Shown one piece after another: positions 50,340 through 60,222 of a DNA stretch of 64,000 nucleotides (the stretch's first letter is position 1; each line of letters begins with the position of its first letter). The position numbers were made by a program, and so were the translations under genes. The notes under the pieces are model-generated. The model was not told the DNA's origin. It made no database searches and was given only the letters and a program-made list of their open reading frames with translations. Origin of the DNA: Micromonospora solifontis (GTDB lineage Bacteria > Actinomycetota > Actinomycetes > Mycobacteriales > Micromonosporaceae); NCBI RefSeq assembly GCF_003725545.1, contig NZ_RJLN01000009.1, positions 37,815 to 101,814 of the forward strand. The letters run 5' to 3'.

Positions 50340-52889
50340 TCAGGGTATGCAACGGTCCAGCGTGAACGATCCCAACTCCACGCGTACTCCGACGCCCAGC
50401 GGGTTGAGCACATCGCTGACGTAACGCAGCGACACCCGCTGCGCTGATCCCTCGTCGCGCAGCAGCACGCCGGCCCGGAACGGCCCGGACGCGTCGAGGC
50501 CGCGCAGTTGCAGGAACGCCCCGAACTGGCCGATCACCCGGACGGCGTCGACCGGGGTGCCCTCGTCGCCCATGCGCCGCAACTCGGCACGGTTGTCCAG
50601 CATGGTCAGGCTGGTGAAGCTGCCGACGTAGAAGGCGTGCCGCTGGCGGGCCCAGAAGAACGGGACTTCGCTGGTCACCGTGTTGTTGGTGATCACCACC
50701 TTACCGAGCACCCGCCGAACCCCGTTGGCCGCCCGCAGCGCCACGTGGACGCCCTGCACCGCCCGCAGCACCTGGTTGCCCTCGACCCGGACGCGGTCTC
50801 CGTGGTCCCCGGCCACCACGATGCCCTGCCCCACCGCCCCGAGGTCGCTGACCGCCGCAGCGAGGAAGCGGGCGCTGAGCTTGCCGACCGCCGCCTGGTG
50901 CGGCTCGGTGACGCTCGTCGCGACGAACCGGGCGAGCGCCCGCTGTGCCGAGGCGCTGGACCGCAGGCGTCGTGCCGAGGTGCCCTTGGCCCATTCGGCG
51001 GCCAGCCGGCGCAGCGCGGCGGGGCCATCCATCCGTACCGTGCGTTCGTCGGCCAACCGGACCGCCCTGTCCCCGGCGGTCGGGTTGGCGGTCAAGTGAC
51101 CGGCGACGTATCGGCCCAGTTCGCGGGCCACCGCGCGGGTCACCGTGCGGGGTGCCCGGGGTTCCGCCAGCGCGACGATGTTGTCGACGATCAGGCTGTC
51201 CAGCGCCGAGGCGACGAGGATACCGATCTGCTGGTCGCCGATCAGCAGCAGGTTGTCACGCACCTCCACCATGGACGGTCGGCGCCCCTCGGCATCGGGG
51301 GCCGCGTAGATGCCCGACTGTGCCCGCCCGGACGAGTCGGGGCACCACACCTGGCAGTCCCGGACCCGCACCCAACGGCAGCCCAGGAAGCTCAACGCGC
51401 CCAGCAGGTGCGCGTCGCCGGGTGGGCTGCCCGTGGGCAGGTCGGACTCGACCCGCAGCCGGGTCACCTCGATCTCGGGACAGCGGGTGGCGATCAGGAC
51501 CGCCTCATGCTTCTCCCCGACAAGTACGGTGGCCGGTCCGACGCCGGTCACCACCACCCGTTGCTTGTCCTTGACGGTGAGTGGAGCGGTGACGCGGTAG
51601 GTCCCGGCGGCCAGGCACAGCTCGCCGCCGGTGGCGGGCAACGCGTCCAGGGCGGCCTGCAGGTCGTCGCCGGGGAACGCGGTCACCGTGCAGGTGCCGC
51701 CGCGCAGGCCGGTCAGCGGCGGGAAGGTCGGCCGGCAGTCGGTGAGCACCGCCTTGTTCGTCAGGTCCACCACGGCCAGCGGCGCGGCCGTGTGCACCAC
51801 GCCGTCGGGCGGGGCGTTGGTCAGCGTCTCCACCGCGTCCGCGGCGCTGCCGCGTACCCGCACCCCCCACCAGTCGCCGACCTGGTAGGCGCCGGGGCGG
51901 GCGGTGAAGGCGATGCCGACATCGGCGCCGCCGAGGGTCAGCGGCACCGCGCCGGCCGCGCCGACCACCTGCCCGTCCCAGCGCCGCAGGCAGGTGCCGG
52001 GCGGGTCGCCCGCCAGCGGGCTGGCCGTGCCGAGGGTGACCGTGTCGCCGCCGGCCGACGGCGCCACCGCCGCCACGGTGAACAGCGCGCCGTGGTTGCG
52101 CCGGTCGGCCCGCCGGGCCAGCGTGGACACCTCGACCAGGTCGCCGGGGGCGAACGTCACCGCCGGCGACGGGGCCAGGGTCACCGCGGTGCCGGCCACC
52201 TTCGCCGCCACCGCCTCGCTGCCGTTCGCGTACGACCAGGCGAACCGGGCCGTCTTCTCGCTGCCCGCGTCGAGCACCTCGATGCGCAGCAGCCCGTCGG
52301 GCAGCTTGCTGCGCGGGTCGTCCGGCGGCGCGCACGGGTCCGCCGGCACCGGCGCGGCGGTCCGGGCCACGTCCAGCCGCCCCGTCGACACCGGCGCGGG
52401 CAGGCCGGCCACCGAACAGGTGGCCGAGGTCGTGGCCGCCGCCCGCACCCGCCAGCCGACCCGGGTCCGGGTGGTGGTGTCCACCCCGGCGAGGGCCGGG
52501 TCGAGCAGGCTCGGGTCCTCCGCCGCCTGCACCTCCTCGACGAACGCGTCGAGGTAGACGTTCACCAGGCCGGACGCGGGCAGCGCGGCGATCTCCGGCT
52601 GCGCCGCGTACGCCAGGTCGGCGGGGTTGCGGGCGAGCAGTCCGCCGATCCACATCGTCCCGGCGCGGACCGTCAGCGCCCCGCCCACGAACTCCACCTT
52701 GAAGGCGGTGCTGCCGACCGGCACGCCGGCCGGGCCGATCGCGTCGCGGGCGAGCTGCCGGGCGTCCCGGGCGGGGCCGCCGACCGCCAGGTTCCAGTCG
52801 GTGTCGAGCAGCACCCGGCCCTGCTGCAGGAGCGCCGCGGTCCACCGGTCGGTGGGGCGCAACGGGACGCTGGTGACGTCTCCGGTCAT
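50340..52889 (-). CDS. DUF6519 / right-handed beta-helix protein of the eCIS (fibre or baseplate-surface candidate)
   Basis: This 849-residue protein is encoded last in the operon. The N-terminal ~120 residues (RPTDRWTAALLQQGRVLLDTDWN) match the DUF6519 domain often found in phage-tail-like gene clusters. A beta-rich middle part follows. From ~390 a repetitive right-handed beta-helix (pectate-lyase-like) begins with FPGDDLQAALDALPATGGELCLAAGTYRV and continues to the C-terminus in rungs such as VEVRDNLLLIGDQQIGILV and VVITNNTVTSEVPFF. Such folds are typical of tail spikes that bind surface glycans. It probably decorates the baseplate or recognises the target. Its ATG lies one base after the stop of the preceding operon gene. 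Confidence 0.8.
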   Translation of the reverse strand: MTGDVTSVPLRPTDRWTAALLQQGRVLLDTDWNLAVGGPARDARQLARDAIGPAGVPVGSTAFKVEFVGGALTVRAGTMWIGGLLARNPADLAYAAQPEIAALPASGLVNVYLDAFVEEVQAAEDPSLLDPALAGVDTTTRTRVGWRVRAAATTSATCSVAGLPAPVSTGRLDVARTAAPVPADPCAPPDDPRSKLPDGLLRIEVLDAGSEKTARFAWSYANGSEAVAAKVAGTAVTLAPSPAVTFAPGDLVEVSTLARRADRRNHGALFTVAAVAPSAGGDTVTLGTASPLAGDPPGTCLRRWDGQVVGAAGAVPLTLGGADVGIAFTARPGAYQVGDWWGVRVRGSAADAVETLTNAPPDGVVHTAAPLAVVDLTNKAVLTDCRPTFPPLTGLRGGTCTVTAFPGDDLQAALDALPATGGELCLAAGTYRVTAPLTVKDKQRVVVTGVGPATVLVGEKHEAVLIATRCPEIEVTRLRVESDLPTGSPPGDAHLLGALSFLGCRWVRVRDCQVWCPDSSGRAQSGIYAAPDAEGRRPSMVEVRDNLLLIGDQQIGILVASALDSLIVDNIVALAEPRAPRTVTRAVARELGRYVAGHLTANPTAGDRAVRLADERTVRMDGPAALRRLAAEWAKGTSARRLRSSASAQRALARFVATSVTEPHQAAVGKLSARFLAAAVSDLGAVGQGIVVAGDHGDRVRVEGNQVLRAVQGVHVALRAANGVRRVLGKVVITNNTVTSEVPFFWARQRHAFYVGSFTSLTMLDNRAELRRMGDEGTPVDAVRVIGQFGAFLQLRGLDASGPFRAGVLLRDEGSAQRVSLRYVSDVLNPLGVGVRVELGSFTLDRCIP

Positions 52890-52890
52890 G

Positions 52891-54954
52891 TCATTCCTCC
52901 GGGTGCGCGACGCTCAGGTGCGGATGCACGGTCAACGGGGTCATCTCGGGCAGGCGCTGCGCCAGCCGGACGGCCAGCGGCCCCCGACGGGCGTGGTGGT
53001 ACGCGCCGATCTCGCCGCCGTCGCTCGCGCCGGTGAGCAGCGCGGACGACGGACGGGCCGCCGGGGCGTCGACCACCGGCGCGTAGTAGCCGGCCGAGTC
53101 GAAGCCGATCCCGCCAAAGCGGGGCAACGGACCGGTCAGGCTGTGGTACGCGGGCGGGTGGGCCTGCGGCGCGTCGTGTTCGCCCAGGTGGCAGTAGCGC
53201 ACGCAGCCGGTCGACGTGACGGTCGTCCGCAGCCCGCCGGTGAACAGGCAGTCGGTCACCCACACCTCGTCGGCCCCGACCGGCCCGACGAAGGTGACCC
53301 CGGTGGCGGCCAGGTCGGGCGGGAACCGGTCGGCGGCGGCGACCGCGGCGCGGCCCGGGTCGCCACCCGGGTCCCCGCCGCACGGCATCAGCGCCGCGCC
53401 CCGCCCGTCGACCACGCAGTCGGTCAGCTCGATCGGATACGCCGACAGGTCGGCACGGACCGGGCCGAGCAGGCAGCGCGTCGCGGTCAACCGCACCGTC
53501 CACGCCGTCGGATCCACCTCGATCCCGTGCCCGGACGTCGGGTCGCAGGTGATCCCGACCAGGTCGACACCGGCCGGCTCCGGGCCGATCCGCAACGCGC
53601 CGGCGAGCAGGAACCCGGAGAGCTCCACCTGCACGTCCGTCAGCCGCAGGGACAGGTCCCCGGTGATCACCGGGGTGCAGCCGGTCGGGGCGACCACCCG
53701 CCACCGGGTCAGCGCCGGGGTGCCGGTCACCGGCCCGGCCGGCGCGGCCAGCCGGTCGCTGGTGAGCAGCCGGATCTCCACCTGCGGCGCGTCCGGCTCG
53801 CTGGGGCTGCCGGTCGCCGCCGTGGCGGCGGCGAACGCCGCGCTCAGCGTGGGCACCACGATCTGCCCGGCCGGGTGCGGACCCGACGCCGGGTCGACGA
53901 CGATCACCACGCCCGCGTCGTCGCGGGTCTCGGCGGTGCTCGCCACCGCGCCGAGCCGGCCCGGGACGGCCCGGTAGAAGGTGGCGCGCAGGGTGCCGGT
54001 CACGTCCCCGGCGGGCTTCACCACCCCCCGGTACGGGTCGACCAGCACGGTCCCCGCCGGGGCCGCCGGCGACCCGACCGGCGGCAAAGCGGTCAGGCCG
54101 ATCCTCGCCCAGGGCAGCGGCACGCCGTCCACGGTCAGCTCCAGCAGCGCCGGTCCGTCGCCGGTCAGCGGGTGGTCGGGCGCGAGGGTCCACACCGGCC
54201 CGTAGCTCACCTCGCCCAGCGCGTCGATCAGCCGCCAGGTGGCGCGTACCGGAAGCTCGCCGGGCGCGCGCGGACGGCGCGGCACGGGCGGCTCGCCCGG
54301 CGGTCGCTCGTCCTCGGCGTCGCTGGCGATCTCCAGCGGCCGCGGCCGCAGGTACAGCGGTGCGCTCACGCCCAGCGGGTGCAGGGCGAACCGGCCCCCG
54401 CCCAGCGGCGCCACCTGGACCTGGTCGTAGCCGAGCACCTGCCACGGGAACACCTGCACGGTCGCCGCCGCCGGGTGGTACGACCCGCCCGGGGTCACCG
54501 ACCGCCGGGCCGGGTCGAGCCCGGTGCCCGCCAGCAGGTGCTCGCCCCTGCGCAGGTCGAGCGAGGCGGTACGCCGGACCGGGTGGCGCAGCTGCTGGCA
54601 CCACACCGTGGCCGTCCAGCCCTCCATCACCCGCGCCGACCAGCCCGTGACGACCTCGGCGAAGTCCTCCAGCGCGGCCGGGGTCCCCTTGCGCCGGCGC
54701 AGCGCGGTGGCGTACGCGATCTCCCGCCGGCCGGCGTCGGGCGGCAGCCCGAGCAGCGCGCCCAGGTACGGCAGCGCCCACTCGGCGGCGCTGTCCGGGA
54801 AGGCGTCGTCGAGCACCCGGTCGACGTCCGCGGCGAGCAGCAGCCACTGCTCCTCCAGCGCCGCCAGCAGCGCGAGCTGCGGCGGCGGCTCGGTGCCGTC
54901 CGGCGCGGCGCGCAGCAGCGCCGGCGGCACCATCCGCAGAAAACGTTCACTCAT
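52891..54954 (-). CDS. Phage tail protein I-like baseplate protein of the eCIS
   Basis: This is a 687-residue protein. The first ~120 residues resemble phage P2 gpI-type tail proteins: FLRMVPPALLRAAPDG, helical ALEEQWLLLAADVDRVLDDAFPD, and ALPYLGALLGLPPDAGRREIAYATALRRRKGTP-like text before a segment on choosing a tail partner. The remaining ~550 residues are beta-rich, with repeating beta-strand units towards the end (RLTATRCLLGPVRADL, ELTDCVVDG) that suggest a beta-helix. It is likely a wedge or peripheral baseplate component connecting the J-like proteins to the spike protein encoded downstream. Start ATG 54954 overlaps the previous stop in ATGA. Confidence 0.8.
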   Translation of the reverse strand: MSERFLRMVPPALLRAAPDGTEPPPQLALLAALEEQWLLLAADVDRVLDDAFPDSAAEWALPYLGALLGLPPDAGRREIAYATALRRRKGTPAALEDFAEVVTGWSARVMEGWTATVWCQQLRHPVRRTASLDLRRGEHLLAGTGLDPARRSVTPGGSYHPAAATVQVFPWQVLGYDQVQVAPLGGGRFALHPLGVSAPLYLRPRPLEIASDAEDERPPGEPPVPRRPRAPGELPVRATWRLIDALGEVSYGPVWTLAPDHPLTGDGPALLELTVDGVPLPWARIGLTALPPVGSPAAPAGTVLVDPYRGVVKPAGDVTGTLRATFYRAVPGRLGAVASTAETRDDAGVVIVVDPASGPHPAGQIVVPTLSAAFAAATAATGSPSEPDAPQVEIRLLTSDRLAAPAGPVTGTPALTRWRVVAPTGCTPVITGDLSLRLTDVQVELSGFLLAGALRIGPEPAGVDLVGITCDPTSGHGIEVDPTAWTVRLTATRCLLGPVRADLSAYPIELTDCVVDGRGAALMPCGGDPGGDPGRAAVAAADRFPPDLAATGVTFVGPVGADEVWVTDCLFTGGLRTTVTSTGCVRYCHLGEHDAPQAHPPAYHSLTGPLPRFGGIGFDSAGYYAPVVDAPAARPSSALLTGASDGGEIGAYHHARRGPLAVRLAQRLPEMTPLTVHPHLSVAHPEE

Positions 54955-57353
54955 TGGACCGTCACCGCCGTCAGGCTCAGCAGTTCGTACCGTTCCGCCG
55001 GCGTGCGGCCGATCGCGGCCTCGGCGGTGGACGGCGCGCGCACGCCCGAGGTGACCGACAGCGCGACCACGCCGACCACCCCGGTGACCGCCTGCGCCAC
55101 CGCCAGCACGTCGCTCGCGTCGAGCGGTACGCCGAGCTCACGCGGCCGGGGCGCGAGCGGTCCGGCCGGGTCGAGCAGCGCCGCGCGGACCGCCTCGCGC
55201 ACGGTCACCGGGTCGCGGCGCGGGTCGGCGGCCACCGTCAGGGTGGCGGTCAGCGCGCTCGGCACCCCCGCGCACACGCACAGCCCCACCGAGGTGTCCC
55301 GGCGGGCGTCCAGGTAGCCGGCGAGCGTGGCCAGTTCGGCGGGGAGCGGCGCGCGTACCCCCGTCTCGCCGAACCGCAGCGACGCCACGTGCAGCCCGAC
55401 CCCGCCGCACGGGCAGCCCGGCGGTCCGGCGCCCCGCCAGGCCACGCTGTGGCTCGTCCCCGGCACGCCGAGCGCCAGGTCGGCCAGGTCGTCCACCGAC
55501 ACCGCGCGGTCCAGCGCCCGGATCCGGGCCGCGGCGGCGCGCCGCATCCGCAGCGGGTCCTCCTGGTCGGCGGCGCCGGTGGTCCGGCCCACCCCGGCGA
55601 CCTTGCGGACGCCGCGCACGCTGCCGAGCAGCGTGTCGATCCGGGTCGCGTCCAGCTCGCCGACCAGGCCGCCGCCGACCCGCCAGGTCGCCGTCACCTC
55701 GCCCCGCACCGCCTCGGCGCCGAAGCGGAGCACGAGGCGGCCGTCGGCGGCGAGCCGGGTGGTGAACACCGGCGCGGCCGGGTCCCGCCCGTACAGGCTG
55801 TCGACCTCGTCGTAGGCCACCCCGCCGACGCGCACGGTGAGACTGTCGGTGACCCGGCCCGCCGGGTCGACGTCGGCGGTGACGGGGCCGGGGACGACGG
55901 CGCCGCCGTCGGTCACCGTCAGCGGCCCCCGGTGGGTCTCGCCGTGCCGTACCGGGACGAGGTTCCCGGTCGCCGGGGCCTTCGCGGCCGTCCCGGTGAG
56001 CCCGGCGCCGAGGACCAGCAGCATGCCGCCCACGTCGTCGGTGGTGTCGGCGGCGTCCCGCGAACAGTCCGCCAGCTCCCAGCCGGCGGTGGTCCGTACG
56101 ACGATCCGGTTGGGTGCCTCGGCGGGGCGGGGGTGCACCCGCAGCCGGGTCCCGCCGGGCGCCAGCGGCGGCAGCTCGTGGTGCTGGGCGACGACCCGCT
56201 GGTCGACCAGCAGGATCTCGATGTCGTCGTCCTGCTGGCCCGCCGGCAGCGACCCGGTCAGCTCGATCCGTCCGACGTGGTGCCGGGTGCCCGGCGCGAC
56301 CGACCAGTCCACGCCGCTGACCGACTTGACCGTGGTGACGAACGCCCCGTACCGGTTGGCGACGAGGATGTTCATCCCCGGGCTCGCCGCGCTCGCGTCG
56401 GTCACCAGCAGGTGACCGGCGCCGACCGCCGCCGCCTCGCCCGGATAGCTGACGGCGGCGGTCGCGGCGGCGCCGGAGGAGTTCACGTAGGACAGCTTGC
56501 TGAGCCGGTGCGCCAGCGACAGCCGCGCCCGGACCCGGTAGGCGGCGTAGGTGGTGCCGCTCTCGGGGGCCAGCAGCCCGGTGAGCACCCGGTCGGTGGT
56601 GACCAGGAAGGCGCCCAGGTCGTCGGACTTCTTCGTCACGGTCACCACGGCGCGCAGCGACAGGTTGCTGGCGTACAGCGTGTAGACGACGGACATCCAG
56701 CCGAGCCAGCCCCACCAGGTCGACGGCATCGGCACGTACCCGGAGGGCTTCTCGGCGACCAGCGCGACCCGGTCCCCGGCGGCGAAGCCGGGGTCGGTGA
56801 GCAGCCGCAGCGCGCGGTCCGGCGGCGGCTGCGGGGCCGGCACGGCGGTGACCGTGAGATCCGCCCAGTCGGCGCGCAGCGGGGTGTCGGTGACCACCTC
56901 GAAGGTCTGCGCCGCACTGGTGGCCGTGCCCGGCGCCTGCACCCGGGTGCCGGCCGGGACGAGCGGGCTCGCGCCGGTGTCCGTGGTGCAGCGGATCCAG
57001 CCGCGCGCGGCGGCCCGCTGGGTCGGCCGGTGGCCGAGCAGTTCGGTGGTGCGGCGCAGGTCCGTCCAGTCCTGTGCGGTGCCCAGGTAACGCTCGCCGG
57101 CGGTGAGTTCGGTGTACGCGGCGACCGAGTCGGCCACCCGCGACCACAGCTCGGCGACGGTGACCACGGTCGGGTCGCCGGCCACGTCCAGCCGCCCGCC
57201 CAGCGGGCCGCCGTCCGGCCTCGGTGTGCCGGCGATCCCGGCCAGCAGCGCGTCGCGGAAGTCGTGCCGGTCGGCCAGCCGGCGGCGCAGCCGGGACAGC
57301 CCCGGCGGCGGGTCGGGGCGGGGCGTCAGCTCGCGGGGCTCGGGCGCGTTCAT
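54951..57353 (-). CDS. Baseplate J-like / assembly protein of the eCIS (second large wedge protein)
   Basis: This 800-residue protein is of the putative baseplate-assembly type (Afp11/Afp12-like). An N-terminal helical part (RLRRRLADRHDFRDALLAGI, LWSRVADSVAAYTELTAGERYLGTA) is followed by beta-rich domains and a C-terminal gpJ-like part. That part contains the motif-like stretch RIRALDRAVSVDDLADLALGVPGTSHSVAWRG and a final VREAVRAALLDPAGPLAPR, typical of baseplate J proteins. An ATG at 57353, overlapping the stop of the upstream J-like gene in ATGA, is chosen over the much longer open frame that reads back through that gene. Confidence 0.85.
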   Translation of the reverse strand: MNAPEPRELTPRPDPPPGLSRLRRRLADRHDFRDALLAGIAGTPRPDGGPLGGRLDVAGDPTVVTVAELWSRVADSVAAYTELTAGERYLGTAQDWTDLRRTTELLGHRPTQRAAARGWIRCTTDTGASPLVPAGTRVQAPGTATSAAQTFEVVTDTPLRADWADLTVTAVPAPQPPPDRALRLLTDPGFAAGDRVALVAEKPSGYVPMPSTWWGWLGWMSVVYTLYASNLSLRAVVTVTKKSDDLGAFLVTTDRVLTGLLAPESGTTYAAYRVRARLSLAHRLSKLSYVNSSGAAATAAVSYPGEAAAVGAGHLLVTDASAASPGMNILVANRYGAFVTTVKSVSGVDWSVAPGTRHHVGRIELTGSLPAGQQDDDIEILLVDQRVVAQHHELPPLAPGGTRLRVHPRPAEAPNRIVVRTTAGWELADCSRDAADTTDDVGGMLLVLGAGLTGTAAKAPATGNLVPVRHGETHRGPLTVTDGGAVVPGPVTADVDPAGRVTDSLTVRVGGVAYDEVDSLYGRDPAAPVFTTRLAADGRLVLRFGAEAVRGEVTATWRVGGGLVGELDATRIDTLLGSVRGVRKVAGVGRTTGAADQEDPLRMRRAAAARIRALDRAVSVDDLADLALGVPGTSHSVAWRGAGPPGCPCGGVGLHVASLRFGETGVRAPLPAELATLAGYLDARRDTSVGLCVCAGVPSALTATLTVAADPRRDPVTVREAVRAALLDPAGPLAPRPRELGVPLDASDVLAVAQAVTGVVGVVALSVTSGVRAPSTAEAAIGRTPAERYELLSLTAVTVQ

Positions 57354-59851
57354 CGGCCGCCCTCCACGGTGAGTTCGATCCGGCCCCGGTCCGGCGCGGC
57401 CGCGTCGTCGTCGCAGACCGCGATCTCGTCCGGACCGACCACCAGCACCTCGTGGTACGTGCCGGCCGGCTCGGACAGCCGGCGGGCCTCCGTCACCCGG
57501 ACCGCGTCCACCCCGGGCACGGCGGCGACGGCCGCGACGACCGTCGACACGTACACCGAGGTGCCGAGCGGGTGGGCGGTGGGGGAGAAGACCGCCCCCG
57601 GCCGGCCCGGCCGCAGTGCCGCCAGGATCCGCAGCCGGGCCAGCGTCGGGTCGGTCCCCGGGGTCAGGCACACGGTCACCGCGACGAGCAGGCCGACCGG
57701 GGTCGCCGGCAGGGTGACCACCTCCGTGCCGGCCATCCGCACCGCGTCCATCACCTCGCCCACGGCCGCGTCGACCGCCGGGTCGGCCCGGTCGGTCCCG
57801 GTCTCCACGGCCACCAACCCGACCGGCCAGGAACCGGACCAGGAGCGCCGCGCCGCGGCCCGGGCCACCCCGGGCACCTGTGTGGCGAACGGCGGCAGGT
57901 CGCTCACCAGCACCGCCCGCCGGGGCACCGCCGCGTACGCCTGCGGGGCGTCCCGGCGTACGTCGTCGAGCGGCACCGCCGCGGCACCGCCCACCCCCGG
58001 CGTGAGGTTGCGCGCGGTGACCCCCGCGCCGGCCTCCGCCCAGACGCACGGCTGCCCGACAGCGGAGGCGGTCCGCACCAGGCGGGTCAGCGTGTTCGCG
58101 GCGATCAACCCGTCCGGGCCGGCGCCCACCTCGTAGCGCACCGTCACCGTCGACCGGGTCGGTGGCACCACGCCCAGCACGCCCGTGCGGAACCGCAGCC
58201 GGGGCGGGTGCTCGTCGTCGTGGTCGACCACCACGCTGAACCCCTCCGCGGTCGCCCGCAGCAGGCTGGTCACCCGGGTCGCCCCGACCACGACCCCGCT
58301 GGGCAGCGCCACCCGGGTGTCCAGCCGCCACGGTCGCCCGCCGGGCGCGCAGGACAGCCCGGCCGTGCCGGCCCGGACGAGCAGATAGTCCGCGACCCGT
58401 TCGCGGGCCGGGTCGGGCCGCCCGCCGGTGAGCGGGTCGAGCGGCGCGACCGCCGCCGGACCGTCGACCAGCAGGCCGTGGTGGGCCGGCAGGACGCCGA
58501 GCCGGGCCACGCCGACCCGCGGGGTGCCGCCGGAGTGGTCCACGCTGACCGGCACCGGCCGGGTCAGCGCGTCCGCCGCGTCCCAGAACACCCGCACCAG
58601 CGGCAGGCCGGGGGAGAGCGGGTCGGTCATCTCGACCGCGTGGGTCACCCGGACCACCTGCGCCGGGTACGAGGCGAGCGGGAGGCGGATCTGCTCGCCG
58701 CCGCCGTCGTCCGGCGGCCAGTCGGTGACCCGCCGGGCCCAGTCCTGCTGGGCGCCGGCCGGACCGGGCGCGACCACCTCGAAGGCGAGCAGCGAGCCCA
58801 CCGGCAGCCAGGTCGCCAGCGGGGTCCCGTCGGCGGGTCGGGGACGGACCAGCACCGCGCTGGTCGCGCCGGCGGTCAGCACCGCGTCGGCCTCGGTCCA
58901 GTCGTACAGCGGCACCTCGGCGTGTGAGGCGAAGACGGTGACGGGCGCGGCGGTCTCCAGCGTGAAGTGCGCGGCCTCGGGCGACCGGTCCGGGTCGCCG
59001 GGCGCGTCGGTCGCGGTGTCCCCCGGCTGGACGACGAAGCTGCCGTCGGTCGGGCCGGCGCCCGGGTGGGCCCGCCGCACCTGCACGAACGTGGCGGCGC
59101 TGATCGCGGGCGGCACCGGGTGGTCGACCAGCCGGGCGTGCCGGGTGACGCTGGCGCGGCGCCGGGCGGTGCCCAGCCAGGACTCGGTGGCGACCCGGTC
59201 CAGGCGGTAGTGCAGCAGGTCACCGAGGTGCGCCAGGAGTTCGAGCAGGGTGACCGTGACGTCGGCCGGGGAGTGGTCGGAGTTCGGGGCGAGCACGTCC
59301 AACCGGTCCAGCAGCATCGCCCGCAGCCCGGCGTAGTCGCGGGCCAGGGTGTCGTAGTCGGGCGGGGTGAGCGGGGCCGGCTGCGCCGGGATCCGGACGC
59401 AGTCCGGCACGTCGCCGCACTCGGGACGCAGCCGTACCGGCAGGTGCCGGCGCAGCGGGTCGAGCTGGAGTCCGAGCCCGGCCAGGCCCGCCGGGTCGAT
59501 GCCCAGTCGGTACGGCGCCCGGCCGGGCAGCACCGCGCCCACCGCCCGCACGGGCAGGTCGAGGTGCGCGGGGACCGGGTTGCCGTCCGGGTCGGTGGCC
59601 GCCGCGACGATCGTCCCCGGGCCGGTGACGGTGACCGCGGGGCGGCCCTGGAACGACCACAGCCCGGCGGCGGTCAGCCCGGCCGGCGGGTCGTCGTAGA
59701 GCCAGACCGACACCGTGCGGGTGGTGCCCGATCCGGTGGCGCTGGCCGCGCGCAGCCCGATGACCGTGCCGCCGGCGAACAGCGCCGCCGGCCGGAGCAG
59801 CCCGCTGGCCTGCGGCTGCACCGGCTCGGTGTACGCGTCGTAGGTGGTCAC
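57350..59851 (-). CDS. Baseplate J-like / assembly protein of the eCIS (first large wedge protein)
   Basis: This 833-residue baseplate protein is paired with the next gene's product. Visible parts are an N-terminal beta-rich domain (~1-150); a helical segment with LARDYAGLRAMLLDRLDVLAPN and VTVTLLELLAHLGDLLHYRLDRVATESWLGTA, typical of eCIS and phage baseplate-assembly proteins; a beta-rich centre; and a C-terminal gpJ-like domain (PVGLLVAVTVCLTPGTDPTLARLRILAALR, LGTSVYVSTVVAAVAAVPGVDAV). The two proteins together would form the wedges around the spike hub. The start is GTG 59851, overlapping the gp25 stop as GTGA. Confidence 0.85.
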   Translation of the reverse strand: MTTYDAYTEPVQPQASGLLRPAALFAGGTVIGLRAASATGSGTTRTVSVWLYDDPPAGLTAAGLWSFQGRPAVTVTGPGTIVAAATDPDGNPVPAHLDLPVRAVGAVLPGRAPYRLGIDPAGLAGLGLQLDPLRRHLPVRLRPECGDVPDCVRIPAQPAPLTPPDYDTLARDYAGLRAMLLDRLDVLAPNSDHSPADVTVTLLELLAHLGDLLHYRLDRVATESWLGTARRRASVTRHARLVDHPVPPAISAATFVQVRRAHPGAGPTDGSFVVQPGDTATDAPGDPDRSPEAAHFTLETAAPVTVFASHAEVPLYDWTEADAVLTAGATSAVLVRPRPADGTPLATWLPVGSLLAFEVVAPGPAGAQQDWARRVTDWPPDDGGGEQIRLPLASYPAQVVRVTHAVEMTDPLSPGLPLVRVFWDAADALTRPVPVSVDHSGGTPRVGVARLGVLPAHHGLLVDGPAAVAPLDPLTGGRPDPARERVADYLLVRAGTAGLSCAPGGRPWRLDTRVALPSGVVVGATRVTSLLRATAEGFSVVVDHDDEHPPRLRFRTGVLGVVPPTRSTVTVRYEVGAGPDGLIAANTLTRLVRTASAVGQPCVWAEAGAGVTARNLTPGVGGAAAVPLDDVRRDAPQAYAAVPRRAVLVSDLPPFATQVPGVARAAARRSWSGSWPVGLVAVETGTDRADPAVDAAVGEVMDAVRMAGTEVVTLPATPVGLLVAVTVCLTPGTDPTLARLRILAALRPGRPGAVFSPTAHPLGTSVYVSTVVAAVAAVPGVDAVRVTEARRLSEPAGTYHEVLVVGPDEIAVCDDDAAAPDRGRIELTVEGGR

Positions 59852-60222
59852 AGCGCCGCCGCCGGCAGGGTGAGGGTGACCGTGCGGGTCTCGCCCGCCG
59901 GCCGGGGCCGGTAGACCACCTGCGCGGACAGCGTCGAGTCGGCGACGGTCACGGTCACGTCCACCACGTCCAGCCGGTCGCCGAGCGCGTCGGTGAGACT
60001 GCCCCGGGCGCGGGCCCGCACCGTGCCGGCCAGGTCGGGGGAGAGCGGCTGGAACAGCGTCGACGGGCCCAGCCCGGCGCCGAAGCCGGGCCGGTGCAGC
60101 CGCTCGTTCGGCCCGGTGAGCAGGACCAGGCGGACCAGGTCGTCCAGGTGCTCCAGCGCGGAGCGGGTGGCCAGCCGGCGGCCGGCGCCGACGGCCCAGG
60201 GCTGGGCGGCGAAGCGGGTCAT
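59848..60222 (-). CDS. gp25/GPW-family baseplate wedge protein of the eCIS
   Basis: This 124-residue protein of the gp25-like (GPW) family is a wedge component that helps start sheath assembly. It shows an N-terminal LATRSALEHLDDLVRLVLLTGPNERLHRPGFGAGL, where the run of hydrophobic helix plus RxxxPxFG is the family signature, and a C-terminal beta hairpin. The length matches T4 gp25 and Afp9. ATG 60222 follows the PAAR-like stop in an ATGA overlap; an earlier in-frame start would overlap the PAAR-like gene extensively. Confidence 0.9.
   Translation of the reverse strand: MTRFAAQPWAVGAGRRLATRSALEHLDDLVRLVLLTGPNERLHRPGFGAGLGPSTLFQPLSPDLAGTVRARARGSLTDALGDRLDVVDVTVTVADSTLSAQVVYRPRPAGETRTVTLTLPAAAL

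Noticed and set aside
57354..58331. N-terminal extension of the 54951-57353 baseplate gene
   Set aside because: The frame stays open by chance inside the upstream baseplate gene. An ATG at 57353 overlapping that gene's stop (ATGA) gives the normal protein start.
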